Positions 8,387-18,030 of a stretch of 64,000 nucleotides of DNA are shown here, in pieces. The position numbers and the translations under genes are program-made. The notes below the pieces were generated by a model. That model saw nothing but the letters and a program-made list of their open reading frames with translations, had not been told where the DNA came from and did no database searches. Source of the DNA: Agapetus fuscipes. Taxonomy: Eukaryota > Arthropoda > Insecta > Trichoptera > Glossosomatidae. Position 1 is the stretch's first letter. Each line of letters begins with the position of its first letter. The stretch lies in assembly GCA_951799405.1 (NCBI GenBank), contig OX637344.1:6820001-6884000 (forward strand), written 5' to 3'.

Positions 8387-10942
8387 GTGCCAAGATTTGC
8401 GGACATTGCAAAACCGCTCACCAAGCTTACGGAAGAAAACACTCGCTTCCATTGGAGTGATTCCTGCGCACAAGCATTTGAAGAGCTTAAGGGAAGATTA
8501 ACAAGTGCCCCCATCTTGAGCTACCCACGAAAAGATGGAAAGTTCATCCTGGATACCGACGCTAGTAATGTGGGGATAGGAGGCGTCCTTTCCCAAATAC
8601 AGGATGGGCATGAGACTGTTCTGGGTTACTTCAGTAAAGTGCTTTCCAAGCCAGAACGAAATTATTGCGTGACCAGACGAGAGCTTCTTGCCGTGATAAA
8701 ATCAGTGGAACACTTCCGCAAATACTTGTACGGGAGAAAATTCACACTACGGACTGATCATGCTGCACTGGTTTGGCTTCTGAAATTCAAAAACCCAGAA
8801 GGGCAAGTGGCTAGATGGATTGAAAGGCTCCAGGAGTATGATTATGACTCCGAACATAGACCTGGCACGCTTCATCGAAATGCGGACGCATTATCCAGAC
8901 GACCATGCGCCAGTGACTGCAAACATTGCAGCAAGATGGAGGACAAGGTAGCAATTGTCCAAAGGACGACCACCGAAGATGAGGACTGGCAAGATGAAAA
9001 ATTGGCGCAAGACCAACTGAATGATCCGGACTTGAAGTATGTGATGGAATGGGCGCGAGAAGGAGAAAGGCCAACCTGGGAAAAACTCGCCCCCTTATCA
9101 CCAACTGTCAAGGCTTATTGGGCTCAATGGGGATCCATAGTGATAGAAGGAGGGTTTCTGAAACGAAAGATCGAGAAGGAAGACGGCACACTTAGAAGAA
9201 AGCAAACCCTCGTTCCGAGGAGCCGAGTACCGGAAATCCTTGGACTGCTGCATGGAGGAACTTCTGGAGGACATCTAGGCGTTAAGAAGACGCTGGAGAA
9301 AGTGAAAGAGCGATTTTACTGGATCAACTGCAGCGAAGACGTCAAAGATTGGTGTCGAAAATGTGTAACCTGTGCAACGGCCAATGGACCGCAAAGGAAA
9401 AGGCGAGCACCAATGCGTCAGTACAATGTTGGCAGCCCCTTTGAAAGAATTGCCATCGACATAGCTGGCCCATTTCCTACAACTGAGAAGGGTAACAAGT
9501 ACATCATGGTGGTGATGGATTACTTCAGCAAGTGGGTGGAAGCTTACTCAATCCCTAACCAAGAGGCCGTAACCGTGACTGAAGTTCTAGTTACCGAATT
9601 TATCAGCAGGTTTGGCGTACCCCTGGAATTACATTCTGATCAGGGAAGGAACTTTGAAGCTGCTATCTTCCAGCAAATGTGTGAGCGGCTAGGGATCTAC
9701 AAGACCAGGACCACTGCGCTACATCCACAGTCTGATGGAATGGTGGAAAGGATGAACCGTACCGTGGGGAGGTACTTAGCCAAAGTAGTGTCCAGCCATC
9801 AGCGGGACTGGGACCGACATCTGCCTTTGTTCTTATTGGCTTACCGGTCGGCTGTTCAGGAAACGACGAAGAAGACTCCCAGCAGCATACTGTTTGGGCG
9901 AGAAATGCGACTTCCTTGTGATCTCAAATTTGGCTGCAAACCAGGTGAAGACCTAGCCGGAGAAGACTATGTGACAGACCTTCGCAGGAGGCTGGATGAC
10001 ATCCATGATCAGGTCCGCATGAACATCGGGGAAGCCAGCGATCAAATGAAGGAGCGCTATGACACCAGAGCTGACAGCATGGGGTACAAAGCTGGTGACT
10101 GGGTGTGGCTTTTTGACCCCAAGAGGCGCCAAGGATACTGTCCGAAACTTCAGCGTTCCTGGGACGGGCCGTACGAGATCTTGGAGCGCATCAACGATGT
10201 GGTCTACCGCATAAAAAAGAGACCAAACGGAAAACCAAGGGTCGTGCACTACAATCGCCTCTCACCATACCTAGGCGATAATGATGACCAACCAGCCCAA
10301 AAAGTACGACAGTGCGTCGCATCCGAAAGATCACCAGCCTTTGAGACGTTTTGGGAGAACGCGAAGGCAGGGCAGAAGTTTCGCCATGGAGTGACCACAG
10401 AAGTCCACAAGGACTTATTTGAGGTCACTAGGGACCACACACTGGCATGCAGTGTACCGGAAGATCTAGATATGTCTAGAGGAATTGCACGGGTCTTCCG
10501 ATACAAATTCGGAGAACCGCAACCCTCGAGCAGCCCGCAAGGAAGAGCTCTGAGACTACCGAAGGGGCGTCAACAAGCATACTGCCTGGTTGTCCCGGAT
10601 TCCAGCAACCTGGAAGAGGACTACAAGGCATTGTGGGACGGCCTTGTTGAGCTGCGTGACTACATGTTGGAGGATCAGCAGGCGCGTCTGGCAATACCGA
10701 AGATGGGTGGCGGCCGCGCTAATCGAGACTGGCGGATAATCCGGAGTATGATTGAAGCAGTGTTCTCGGGAGTCGGCATCAGCGTCATGGTGTGCTGCGA
10801 GCAAGCGCAGCCGAGAGCCAGTGGGGAGAAATCCGTGGACTGCCACTTCTTCCTGACCACAGGGTGTCGACGTGGATCAGCATGCCCCTACCTACACAGA
10901 GTCAAGACTGTTCCGGGACGAAACAGTCTAGGTGGGGGGTAG
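8387..10942 (+). pseudogene. pol: Pol, 3' part: RNase H, integrase, macro-like domain, CCCH finger
   Basis: The distal part of Pol, open for 851 codons and starting at a GTG that is internal to the ancestral frame (native coding resumes at about 8368). In order: end of the RT thumb; RNase H (DTDAS 56-60, TDHAAL about 124); integrase zinc module (H289, H296, C326, C329); integrase core D358, D418, E454 with 35-residue D-E spacing; GPY module at 594-596. Beyond the usual Ty3 end, residues about 669-805 resemble a TARG1/ALC1-type macro domain: KDLF near the start, SRGIARVFRYKFG, a central strand, then AIPKMGGGRANRDW and a SMIEAVF helix. The position of the TARG1 catalytic Asp appears to be Ala. 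Residues 819-837 form CX7CX5CX3H, a CCCH finger. No stop or frameshift is visible. A native Met start is absent, so the fragment is probably not expressed alone. Confidence 0.93.
10930..10942 (+). other. Ty3 element polypurine tract
   Basis: AGGTGGGGGGTAG directly before the right LTR. It overlaps the last codons and stop (TAG) of pol. Confidence 0.75.
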
Positions 10943-11414
10943 TGTTATGTAAATATAAATATTGAAATAAGTATGGGTAGTTATAGTTATAAGAATCCTC
11001 AAAAGTATTGGTAGGTAAGATCGATAATTATGTATAAGTGTAGAATTCTCTAGGCTAAGTAGGTATTTGTTATAATTATAGGAATACTGTATTGCATTGG
11101 TAGGTAGGATTTTGGTTGTGTCTAGGTAGTACGTGAAACATCGAGAAGTAATAATTACTCTGGAACCGTCTGGCGACTTTAGTTCTGGATCATACTGCTC
11201 TGAAGAGTATAAAGGTGCGAATGGCCTGCAGAGCGGGCCAGTATCATAGAGACTTACAAACACATCGAAGTCATCTGATCAGTGAACCAAAACCAAGTGG
11301 AATAATCGAGAAAGTAGTGTGAAAATAAATTTTGTAACTGTGTAAAATAAATAACTATTGAAGAAGACCTGTGTATTTTTAATTTGAAGACAATTGAACC
11401 CTAATTTCGTAACA
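10943..11414 (+). repeat. Ty3 element 3' LTR
   Basis: One substitution relative to 3023-3494 (11245). Polyadenylation signals AATAAA lie at 11324-11329 and 11346-11351. Confidence 0.95.
11346..11351 (+). terminator. LTR polyadenylation signal
   Basis: AATAAA about 137 bases after the 3' LTR TATA box, followed by T-rich sequence at about 11375. Probable 3' end processing site of the genomic RNA. Confidence 0.5.
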
Positions 11415-11439
11415 ATATATTCTTGCTGTACCGCACTGT

Positions 11440-11600
11440 ATTGTATCCTGCCGTCGTTCCACTAGGGGTGGCCGGTATCTCCGCAGATGCGTAGCAACTT
11501 TTTACTGTTCTTACATACCTCTTTCATCTCTTCAACATCCATCCCTTTCCTCATACAAACTCTTATCTTGTTCTCACTCTGCAACTTAAAATATAGATTA
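11440..11600 (-). repeat. Non-LTR retrotransposon 3' fragment
   Basis: Matches, in reverse, the coding end of the LINE fragment at 58690-59005: TTCCACTAGGGGTGGCC, then the ACATACCTCTTTCAT block. Strongly decayed. Confidence 0.5.
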
Positions 11601-12072
11601 AAGGATTTTTTTAATCGTAATTTTATACACTTAGTCAAAAGGGATTTTCATTCACTATTATGGTTTTAACATCTTTTTTTTTTTCAAATTTTCGCTCTAT
11701 CTATACAACTCTCACATTGCCAATGCCACCCCTGTTTCACAACGCAATAACAGATCTCGTTTCTTCTGTAGTTAACGCATATGCATGCGCCTTTATCCGA
11801 AATGTTTATCTCTCCATACAACGCACCTACTATAATTATTGCCTGAACACGCCTTTATGGGTCTCACATCCTCAACTACGTCTGGTGAATATGTGCAATT
11901 ATGTACATCTCTATGCTCAAATCATTTTATGCTGGCATTGCAATGGAAATAAATGGATGCTTTAAAACCTCATTATATAACAGTTACTTTTTTAAATCGA
12001 AGTACTTCAAAAACAAAAATACTAAAAAATTGACAACATACTAGCAAGCGTAAGTATCCTATATCTACGTCA
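11601..12072. other. Intergenic, no gene seen
   Basis: An open frame of 101 codons (11660-11965) has no recognisable motif and ordinary AT-rich composition. I would not call it a gene. Confidence 0.45.
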
Positions 12073-12360
12073 AATTAACCTATACAGTAGGCAACACATG
12101 GTAAAAATGCAGTCAATTGACTGGGATCATTAGATATAGATCCTATATTACTTTGGAATATACCGTTTTCCAGGGGCGTGCATCACATGCGCCTAATTAG
12201 TAGGCAATATATGGTAAATAAAAACATTTACGATTGATACTCAGATTTAAAATTTAGGTTCAATTGGAGCCATCATAAGCACTTCAGTCAATTTCAAATG
12301 AGTTATTCTAAAGGAAACTATTTATTCTGATATGTCTTTGCTGTACCTACCCTATGCACG
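12073..12360. repeat. Repeats F and G, unclassified
   Basis: 12073-12215 (ACCTATACAGTAGGCAACAC ... GCGTGCATCACAT) recurs at 13586-13735. 12232-12360 (GGAGCCATCATAAGCACTTC ... CCCTATGCAC) recurs at 52660-52800. No coding content is seen. Confidence 0.7.
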
Positions 12361-12519
12361 CGCCTGCCATTTTCACTGTAAAATTGCTTACAAAACACAG
12401 AAAATCCTCACATTGTATATTTATATTTTCGACTTTTATCTATTGTGACATTTCTACAAAATATTATGGCCTACGGTGTAGAAGAGCGGACACGAGAAGA
12501 ACTTAAAGACTATTTAGAA

Positions 12520-12900
12520 CAATTGAAATGAATGTTCTTAGAGTTATCACAGGCAGGACATTACAAGATCGTATCCGAAATAACCATGTATGAAAATTCT
12601 CTTAAATAGGTGATAAAGTGAGACAAAGCAGATCCACGAAACGATTTTGGAGAGATCATGTTTTTAGAATGAGCCAACATTTAGATCAGGGCTGAAACAG
12701 CGAAGAATAAGAACCTTCTTTGGACGTTTGAGATGAGAGTACTGCGGACTATATCAGGGAAGACTCGCAGTGGCAGGGTCAGAAACTATGAAATAAGAGA
12801 GACCTGACAGACTGAGGACATCGTGAGATGGAGCAGGGAAAGGTGGGAGAGGAAGAGGTACTGGAAGGACCACGTGGATAAGATAAACAGTAGCTAAAAC
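12520..12900 (+). pseudogene. Decayed non-LTR retrotransposon coding fragments
   Basis: Short translated pieces such as MNVLRVITGRTLQDRIRNN and LRVLRTISGKT resemble the C-terminal region of endonuclease-reverse transcriptase LINEs (compare 44322-44750). Many frame changes; not functional. Confidence 0.4.
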
Positions 12901-13585
12901 TAACAGATCTTAACTAATGATATGCCAATAGTTCAACCCCCAGATTGAAGAAATATAACTGGACTCATCTCAGGATCCATGAACTGATTCAAAGTTTTTT
13001 GAATTACAGATTGGTAGATTTAAATTAAGAGAAAGAAGAAGATTTTCTATTAACATATCTCTCGTAGTTTCTGATGAACTGATAAGCGAATAAGTGCTAG
13101 TATGAGACGCACTCAGAGCCTCAGAACCCATACATTTCCGTCAAGTGGTATTATTAAATAACCTTAATAAGCATAACGCTAATGGCCGCTTTGTTCCTGT
13201 AATCTGAATGCAGGCTATCTGCGCTGCATATTATTATAAGTAATAGATTAAGCGAATTACTTGGAGAAGTATGGACTTACAACTGTTGTCCGAGAGGATA
13301 GAATATTATGTGCATTGGAACTTGCGCGTAAGGGTGTAGACACAGGTTTCCTATAGGATACAAAACAGTTCAGTATCTTTGCAATAAAAATGTGGTTGAT
13401 GCCCTTGAGTTTCTGCTTTATTGAGTTTCATTGCTTTCAATACTTTTAAGAAACATAAAATTGCATTTTTTTTAATTATTTTATTTATTTATTTAGGAAA
13501 CAAACAGTCATTATACAAATATGATGTTGATAAAATTTAAGTAAATGTAGACCTTGAGATCCATTGGGATATATGATAATGAACC
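12901..13585. other. Intergenic, no gene seen
   Basis: A TTTATTTATTTATTTAGG tract at about 13478-13497 resembles the (TTTA)n near 31380. Otherwise nothing is recognised. Confidence 0.45.
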
Positions 13586-13735
13586 TATACAGTAGACAAC
13601 ACATGGTAAAAATGCAATCAATGGACTGTGATCATTAGATCTAGATCCTATATTACTTTGGAATCTAACATTTTCCAGGAGCGTGCATCACATACAGGCA
13701 CTTGCGCCTAATTTGTAGAGCCCCATTCAAAGTTA
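13586..13735. repeat. Repeat F, second copy
   Basis: ACCTATACAGTAGACAACAC through GCGTGCATCACAT, same orientation as 12073-12215, about 10% diverged by eye. Confidence 0.7.
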
Positions 13736-14195
13736 ATGATTAAAAAGGAAGCTTGTTATCAAGTCCTTCAAAATAAATCAATTCAAGAAGCTTTTGGTTT
13801 CAGAGCTTTGGCTTTTTTGGCTTGAAATCAATCAGTAAATTTTCGGAAATTACTTGCTTCCTGTTTCTTTTTTCAAGACAGTGAGGGCCTAGTAGAGAAA
13901 CGATGTTCTGGCTGGGAAATGTATGGTAGGAAGATGACAGGGCATCAAAAGTGTGAAGGAGCTGTTTTGAATGACGCAAGACAGGGACGCATTCAGGTGA
14001 TCACCAACTTCAGATAAACCCGACAGGGCGCACAAAGAAGAAGCTAGTGTTGAATTTGCCGGAGTGAATATTGAGTCATTGGTATGATCGAGAAGATAAG
14101 GCGTTGGCACTCGAATTAGTTTTATTGAAACAAGCGCAAGTTCGAATCTCGCTGTGTTCTATCGACGATGACTTTAATCCTCGTTCAACAAATAC
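13736..14195. other. Intergenic, no gene seen
   Basis: No gene, RNA or family recognised. Confidence 0.45.
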
Positions 14196-14355
14196 GCATA
14201 ACGCTTAAACATGCCGCATGTAGTCCTACAATATAAAAACCCAAATCTCAAATGAACATACACCCTGCAACTCTTGGCGACCTTCCCTGAAACAGGTGTG
14301 ACATTGGCAAAGTTAACCATTTTCTAGAGCATGAATGGTCAGCCGCATCTCAATA
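14196..14355 (-). repeat. LINE-D 3'-end copy
   Basis: ATGCCGCATGTAGTCC, then ACCTTCCCTGAAACAGG and GTGACATTGGCAAAG, in the order of a minus copy. Confidence 0.75.
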
Positions 14356-14734
14356 AAAAAAAACTACATCCTGAGATAGTTTTCTTCTCGTCTTTATTCT
14401 ACTTAGTCTGTGGTTTAAGGCTCCATGTAAGGCTCTGTGTATTCGGCTTAAGGGGCACGTTTCCCGAATCACGCTCTTGCGCGCAGGGAACAATACAGTT
14501 ATAAAGCATTAAGGCTGTTCCACGGAACCATGCTGAGTTATGGCAGCGGCGATAACAAAGCCTTAAGCTCCTGCTAATCATTATCATAGCAAATACACGA
14601 CTGTGCATACAGCCATGCTTACATTACATCCCATAACAAACTTCTACTGATTTCAAATACATGATTTAGAATATCAGCGTTGGAATGTTATATTTTATAA
14701 GTTCAAATCTGACTCCTACATGCGAAAATAAATA
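14356..14734. other. Intergenic, no gene seen
   Basis: A minus-strand frame of 69 codons at 14399-14608 shows no motif. Nothing recognised. Confidence 0.4.
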
Positions 14735-14845
14735 GGTTCACAGTTAACTTTGATTTCTCGTTTCAAATAAACACTAAAACGGGAGATAATTTCTGAAACC
14801 CTTAGTGGCGATCAACCCCTACCTCTCTGATATTGAACACAAGCG
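14735..14845 (-). repeat. SINE-B head fragment
   Basis: TTTCAAATAAACACTAAAACGGG and CTGAAACCCTTAGTGGCGATC are the reverse of the SINE-B head-body junction. It is followed at once by a LINE-D copy. Confidence 0.55.
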
Positions 14846-15012
14846 CTTACACATGCCGCATGAGGAATTGAGGACTTACAACTGAAAACCCAATCTCAAA
14901 TGAATATAAGTCCTGCAACTCTTGTCGACCTCCTCCTGAAGCAGGGGTGACTTAGGCAAAGTGAACCATTTTTTTTTACAGAATAAGTGGACAGCCTCAT
15001 ACCAACCTTTAA
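14846..15012 (-). repeat. LINE-D 3'-end copy
   Basis: ACACATGCCGCATG, CTCAAATGAATATAAG and GTGGACAGCCTCATACC in minus-copy order. Confidence 0.7.
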
Positions 15013-15099
15013 GTCGAATAAGTCACTCTTGCATGTGAAAATCAATAGGTTCACATTTCACTTTGATTTCGTGCTTAAAATAAAAACTAACGTTCGGTT

Positions 15100-15430
15100 G
15101 ATAGAATTTTGTTGGTAGAATTTAGAATTTAGTTACGTTCCCATGCCAAGAGCTCGCGCTTAATTGCCACTGAGGATGCCCGAAATGATTGTTCGGTTCT
15201 GTGTTTATTTCACACCCAAAATAAGATACCAGCATGGTATATACTCAGCGTTCACAAAAAATGCGAACCAGTCTCTCGGGAGCTGGGAAACTCCATTTCA
15301 ACTCAAATGGTCGGCATAAAAGCGGATCCTTTACTTACTAAAAATAAAAAGTTCCACAAGTCACAGCGACCTTTTCATGGACAATACGGTAAGGTGTTTT
15401 ACTGTATGTGCAGCTGAGTTGCGTTGCAAT
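15100..15430 (+). repeat. SINE-B copy
   Basis: Recognisable from CCCGAAATGATTGTTCGG through CTCTCGGGAGCTGGGAAAC and AAAATAAAAAGTTCC to GTGCAGCTGAGTTGCG. The head is disrupted by a short duplication of TAGAATTT. Confidence 0.6.
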
Positions 15431-15715
15431 TAACGAGAATGTTTTTTTCATGAAAGTGCAAGTTTTGTTGAATTCAGTGGTGCGCATTTGATCCAGGAAC
15501 AGATAGCCCAGCGCCCATTTTGTGCTGAGGTCCGTACTAGGGTATAAATCGTTGGTTATCGCAGAGGGGATAATAGCATTGTTGGAGGTGCACTCGCGCA
15601 CGTCAATTACTGCCGCCTTTTCAGGTGCGCTACCTGCCGGGCCTTTTCTGCGCTTTCGCATCGCCGGGACTCTACTCTTAACCCTGCGAGCCGTGTTGCT
15701 AAGTTAAAACATATC
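15431..15715 (-). CDS. Exon-like GC-richer segment, unrecognised
   Basis: On the minus strand a frame runs from an AG acceptor-like site (TTTTAACTTAG at about 15704) through MRKRRKGPAGSAPEKAAVID to at least TEFNKTCTFM near 15450, about 85 codons. Composition is richer in G and C than the flanks. It is bounded by a SINE-B on the right-hand (minus downstream) side. I do not recognise the protein. It could be an exon of a host gene, a captured gene fragment, or an unidentified repeat. No donor site is convincing. Confidence 0.2.
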
Positions 15716-15789
15716 CTCTTAATCGAACATCTTCTGCTTCTACTTCTTGTTTTAGATACATGATTTTTCTGAAGTAGAGCGCCAGATAT

Positions 15790-16075
15790 CTCTCAAGTTG
15801 TCTCATTTGCCGTCTTTTCCTGAAACCGGGTTGACATCGGTTAAAGTAAACTATGTTTTTACAGCATGGGGCTCAGCCTTGTAACAACTATAAATCAAGG
15901 AATTTACCACTTACCTACAACACGTGTGCTTTCAGAATAAAGACTCAAACCTCAAGTGAACATAAACCTTGCAACTCATGCCGCTTTTCCCTGAAACCGG
16001 GGTGGAAAAAGTAAACTTAGTTAGCAGGGGGGTTAGCCCCATACTAAACTTTAAGTAAAGAAACCATATTTGTGA
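15790..16075 (-). repeat. Two partial LINE-D 3'-end copies
   Basis: About 15795-15895 and 15945-16065 each contain a CCTGAAACCGGG block and a TCAGCC(C/T) block in minus order; the second starts at CCTCAAGTGAACATAAACC. Confidence 0.6.
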
Positions 16076-16082
16076 TGTGACT

Positions 16083-16368
16083 AAGCAACGCATATAGTGT
16101 AACTTCTTGCCGCGTTCTCCCCGAAAGATTCGCATTTGGCGAGAGGAACCTATTTACTTTTACAGGTAAGGGGACCGGCCTTACGTCAATTAACACCCGA
16201 GGGGGCTGGTATTTCTACGGCTGAGTAAGCCTTGCCGGTATTTTATTTTGAGTTTAAAATAAACTCCGAAACGGGAAAACATTTCTGACAACCTCAATGG
16301 GATCCTAATAATAACCGGAGCTCTCGGCAGAAATGCAAGCACTCTACCAACTGAGCTGTCTACCGGAC
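16083..16368 (-). repeat. SINE-B copy, nearly full length
   Basis: From the 3' end (GTGTAACTTCTTGCCGCG) to the tRNA-like head (ACTCTACCAACTGAGCTGTC, the reverse of box A). The head also carries a decayed box B. Confidence 0.75.
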
Positions 16369-16780
16369 TATTTGAAAATTACATTATATTTGTTCAGTGC
16401 TCCGTCGTTAATCGATCCACTACCTTTCGATTGCGTATCCAAGTCGTTAACAATTAGACCACTGGCCGGCCAAGATGATGATGGAGTACAATTTCTCTGT
16501 GTGTTTTCGCTGAGAGCAGGGTTAAGCTTGCATTTGTCCGTATAAGCTTTCTAACAATGCGCACCACTTGGCCCCGATTCCCCGCGAGATATCGGCAAGT
16601 AAATTATTGCCTAGCGACGCGGCGCGGCGCTGCTCTGGTTTACATCGACAATCTGCAATTATACTCTTTCAAACAATTACACTGCGTTATACAAGTCTAT
16701 GGGAGAGCGGGGCGCGCCTTTACTATCAATATTTCGAAAGGGAGGATGTGATTATTGTTGTCCGGCCATAAAAAAAACCT
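16369..16780. other. Decayed tRNA-like head and unclassified sequence
   Basis: 16369-16475 reads on the minus strand as a decayed tRNA-like head (AGTGGTCTAATTGTTAACG ... GGAGCACTGAAC) like SINE-A. 16490-16760 is locally GC-rich (GACGCGGCGCGGCGC) and not assigned. Confidence 0.35.
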
Positions 16781-17105
16781 ATTTTTTTTTAAGAAATCCT
16801 GTGCGGGAGACTCCCTAGATTCTAAAGACTCTAGGGGTCTATGACACTTGTTGTAGTGCCGCAGAGGTTTACGAGCTTGGTCGTCGCTACAAAGCGCCAA
16901 TACTCAAGCAAGACCCAGTTGCTGTAAGGCTGGATGGACCTTTGGTGACCGGTCATTGGTAAAGGTTTATGAATTTTTCAACCCAGCGAAGAGCACATTC
17001 GAAATATAAATGGAATATTTTTGTGCTCCGCCGGGATCCGAATCCACAACCTTCCATTTACGAGTCCGAAGTGTTGCCACTACGGACTACGGACCGGTCC
17101 AAGGT
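16781..17105 (-). repeat. SINE-A copy, tail type 2
   Basis: Minus orientation. The head ends at GGACCGGTCC (17091-17100) and contains the reverse of box B (GATCCGAATCCACAACC). The body has TTCAACCCAGCGAAGAGC. The tail is GAAATCCTGTGCGGGAGAC next to a T run (a poly-A tail in its own orientation). Directly abuts a 5S rRNA-like sequence at 17106. Confidence 0.85.
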
Positions 17106-17227
17106 GCCAACGATGCGCGGTGTAAGTACCTGAGCGGTTACCCATCCAAGTACTGACCACGCCCAATGTTGCTTAACTTCGGTGATCTATGGGAACCGGT
17201 GCTTTCAACATGGCTAACGTCGTTGAC
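17106..17227 (-). rRNA. 5S rRNA-like sequence (probable retro-pseudogene)
   Basis: 122 bases that read on the minus strand as full-length 5S rRNA, starting near GTCAACGACG and ending in CATCGTTGGC. The highly conserved ATCACCGAAGTTAAGCAACA and AGTACTTGGATGGGT blocks, which include the internal promoter, are nearly intact. Other parts carry several changes (for example the GCTCAGGTACTTACACC arm), so it is unlikely to be a working ribosomal gene. Its 3' end is fused by five bases to the 5' end of the SINE-A copy. It is not flanked by further 5S units in this window. Confidence 0.85.
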
Positions 17228-17694
17228 TATATTCTTTTTGAGGAAATTTTTGAACTTTTAAACAAACGAGTAACCTATTAAGAACCTTCTTAACTCATAA
17301 ATGAGTAATGTGATAAGGGGAACTCAATTGGATTGCAATAAAACTGGCCCCAAAAATACTGTTTTATATGTTTTTAATCAAATAAATTGACCTGTTTTAA
17401 AACACGATTCATTTTTCATGTTTTTTTTTTCACATTTTTCACAGATTCATGTTTCGTTTTTCACATAAATAAATCATTTAAATGAAGAAGGTTTTTCATT
17501 TACTTAAACAACAAAAACATTGTTAACAAATATAGGATTTTTTGTTGACAGACAGCGAAAATTAGATTGTCCCTTTCGATATATTGATGGCAAAGACGCG
17601 ATCGAAGCGGTCAGTCACAACTTTTCCTTTAATTTTCAATCCCCTATGATTACTTACGAGGTAAAGCTTACGTACATATAAATGGATTGATATC
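17228..17694. other. Intergenic, no gene seen
   Basis: AT-rich. 'GATGGCAAAGACGCGATCG' at about 17587 resembles 'GATGGCAAAGACGCTAAAG' at about 2253, a short unexplained shared block. Confidence 0.4.
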
Positions 17695-18030
17695 TTTTTT
17701 TTTTTTTTTTTTAAGAAATCCTGTGCGGGAGACTCCCTAGATTCTAAAGACTCTAGGGGTCTATGACACTTGTTGTAGTGCCGCAGAGGTGTACGAGCTT
17801 AGTCGTCGCTACAAAGCGCCAATACCTACTCAAGCAAGACCCAGTTGCTGTAAGGCTGGATGGACTTTTTGGTGACCGGTCATTGGTAAAGGTTTATGAA
17901 TTTTTCAACCCAGCGAAGAGCACATTCGAAATATTAATGGTATATTTTTGTGCTCCGCCGGTATCCGAATCCACAACCTTCCATTTACGAGTCTGAAGTG
18001 TTGCCACTACGGACTACGGACCGGTCCAAG
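17695..18030 (-). repeat. SINE-A copy, tail type 2, full length
   Basis: Closest relative of 16781-17105, without 5S. Starts with a T run (17696-17711), ends at GGACCGGTCCAAG. This is the best reference for the type 2 tail (GAGACTCCCTAGATTCTAAA). Confidence 0.88.

Larger units (their letters stand above)
3023..11414 (+). mobile_element. Ty3/gypsy LTR retrotransposon, young, interrupted
   Basis: A complete element in structure: 472-bp LTRs with TGTTA...TAACA ends, primer-binding site, gag, -1-frame pol in the order protease-RT-RNase H-integrase (Ty3/gypsy order), polypurine tract and a 4-bp duplication. LTRs differ only at 3325 (G) versus 11245 (C). Without the 1,201-bp nested insertion and its 4-bp duplication the element is about 7.2 kb. 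Gag and both Pol segments are open, so the nested insertion is the only obvious disabling lesion. No envelope gene is present. The Pol C terminus is unusually long and adds a macro-like domain and a CCCH finger. GC content is clearly higher than in the surroundings. Confidence 0.95.

Noticed and set aside
17106..17227. Functional 5S rRNA gene
   Set aside because: Several changes in otherwise conserved arms, a single unit, and fusion to a SINE; retained as an rRNA-like pseudogene.
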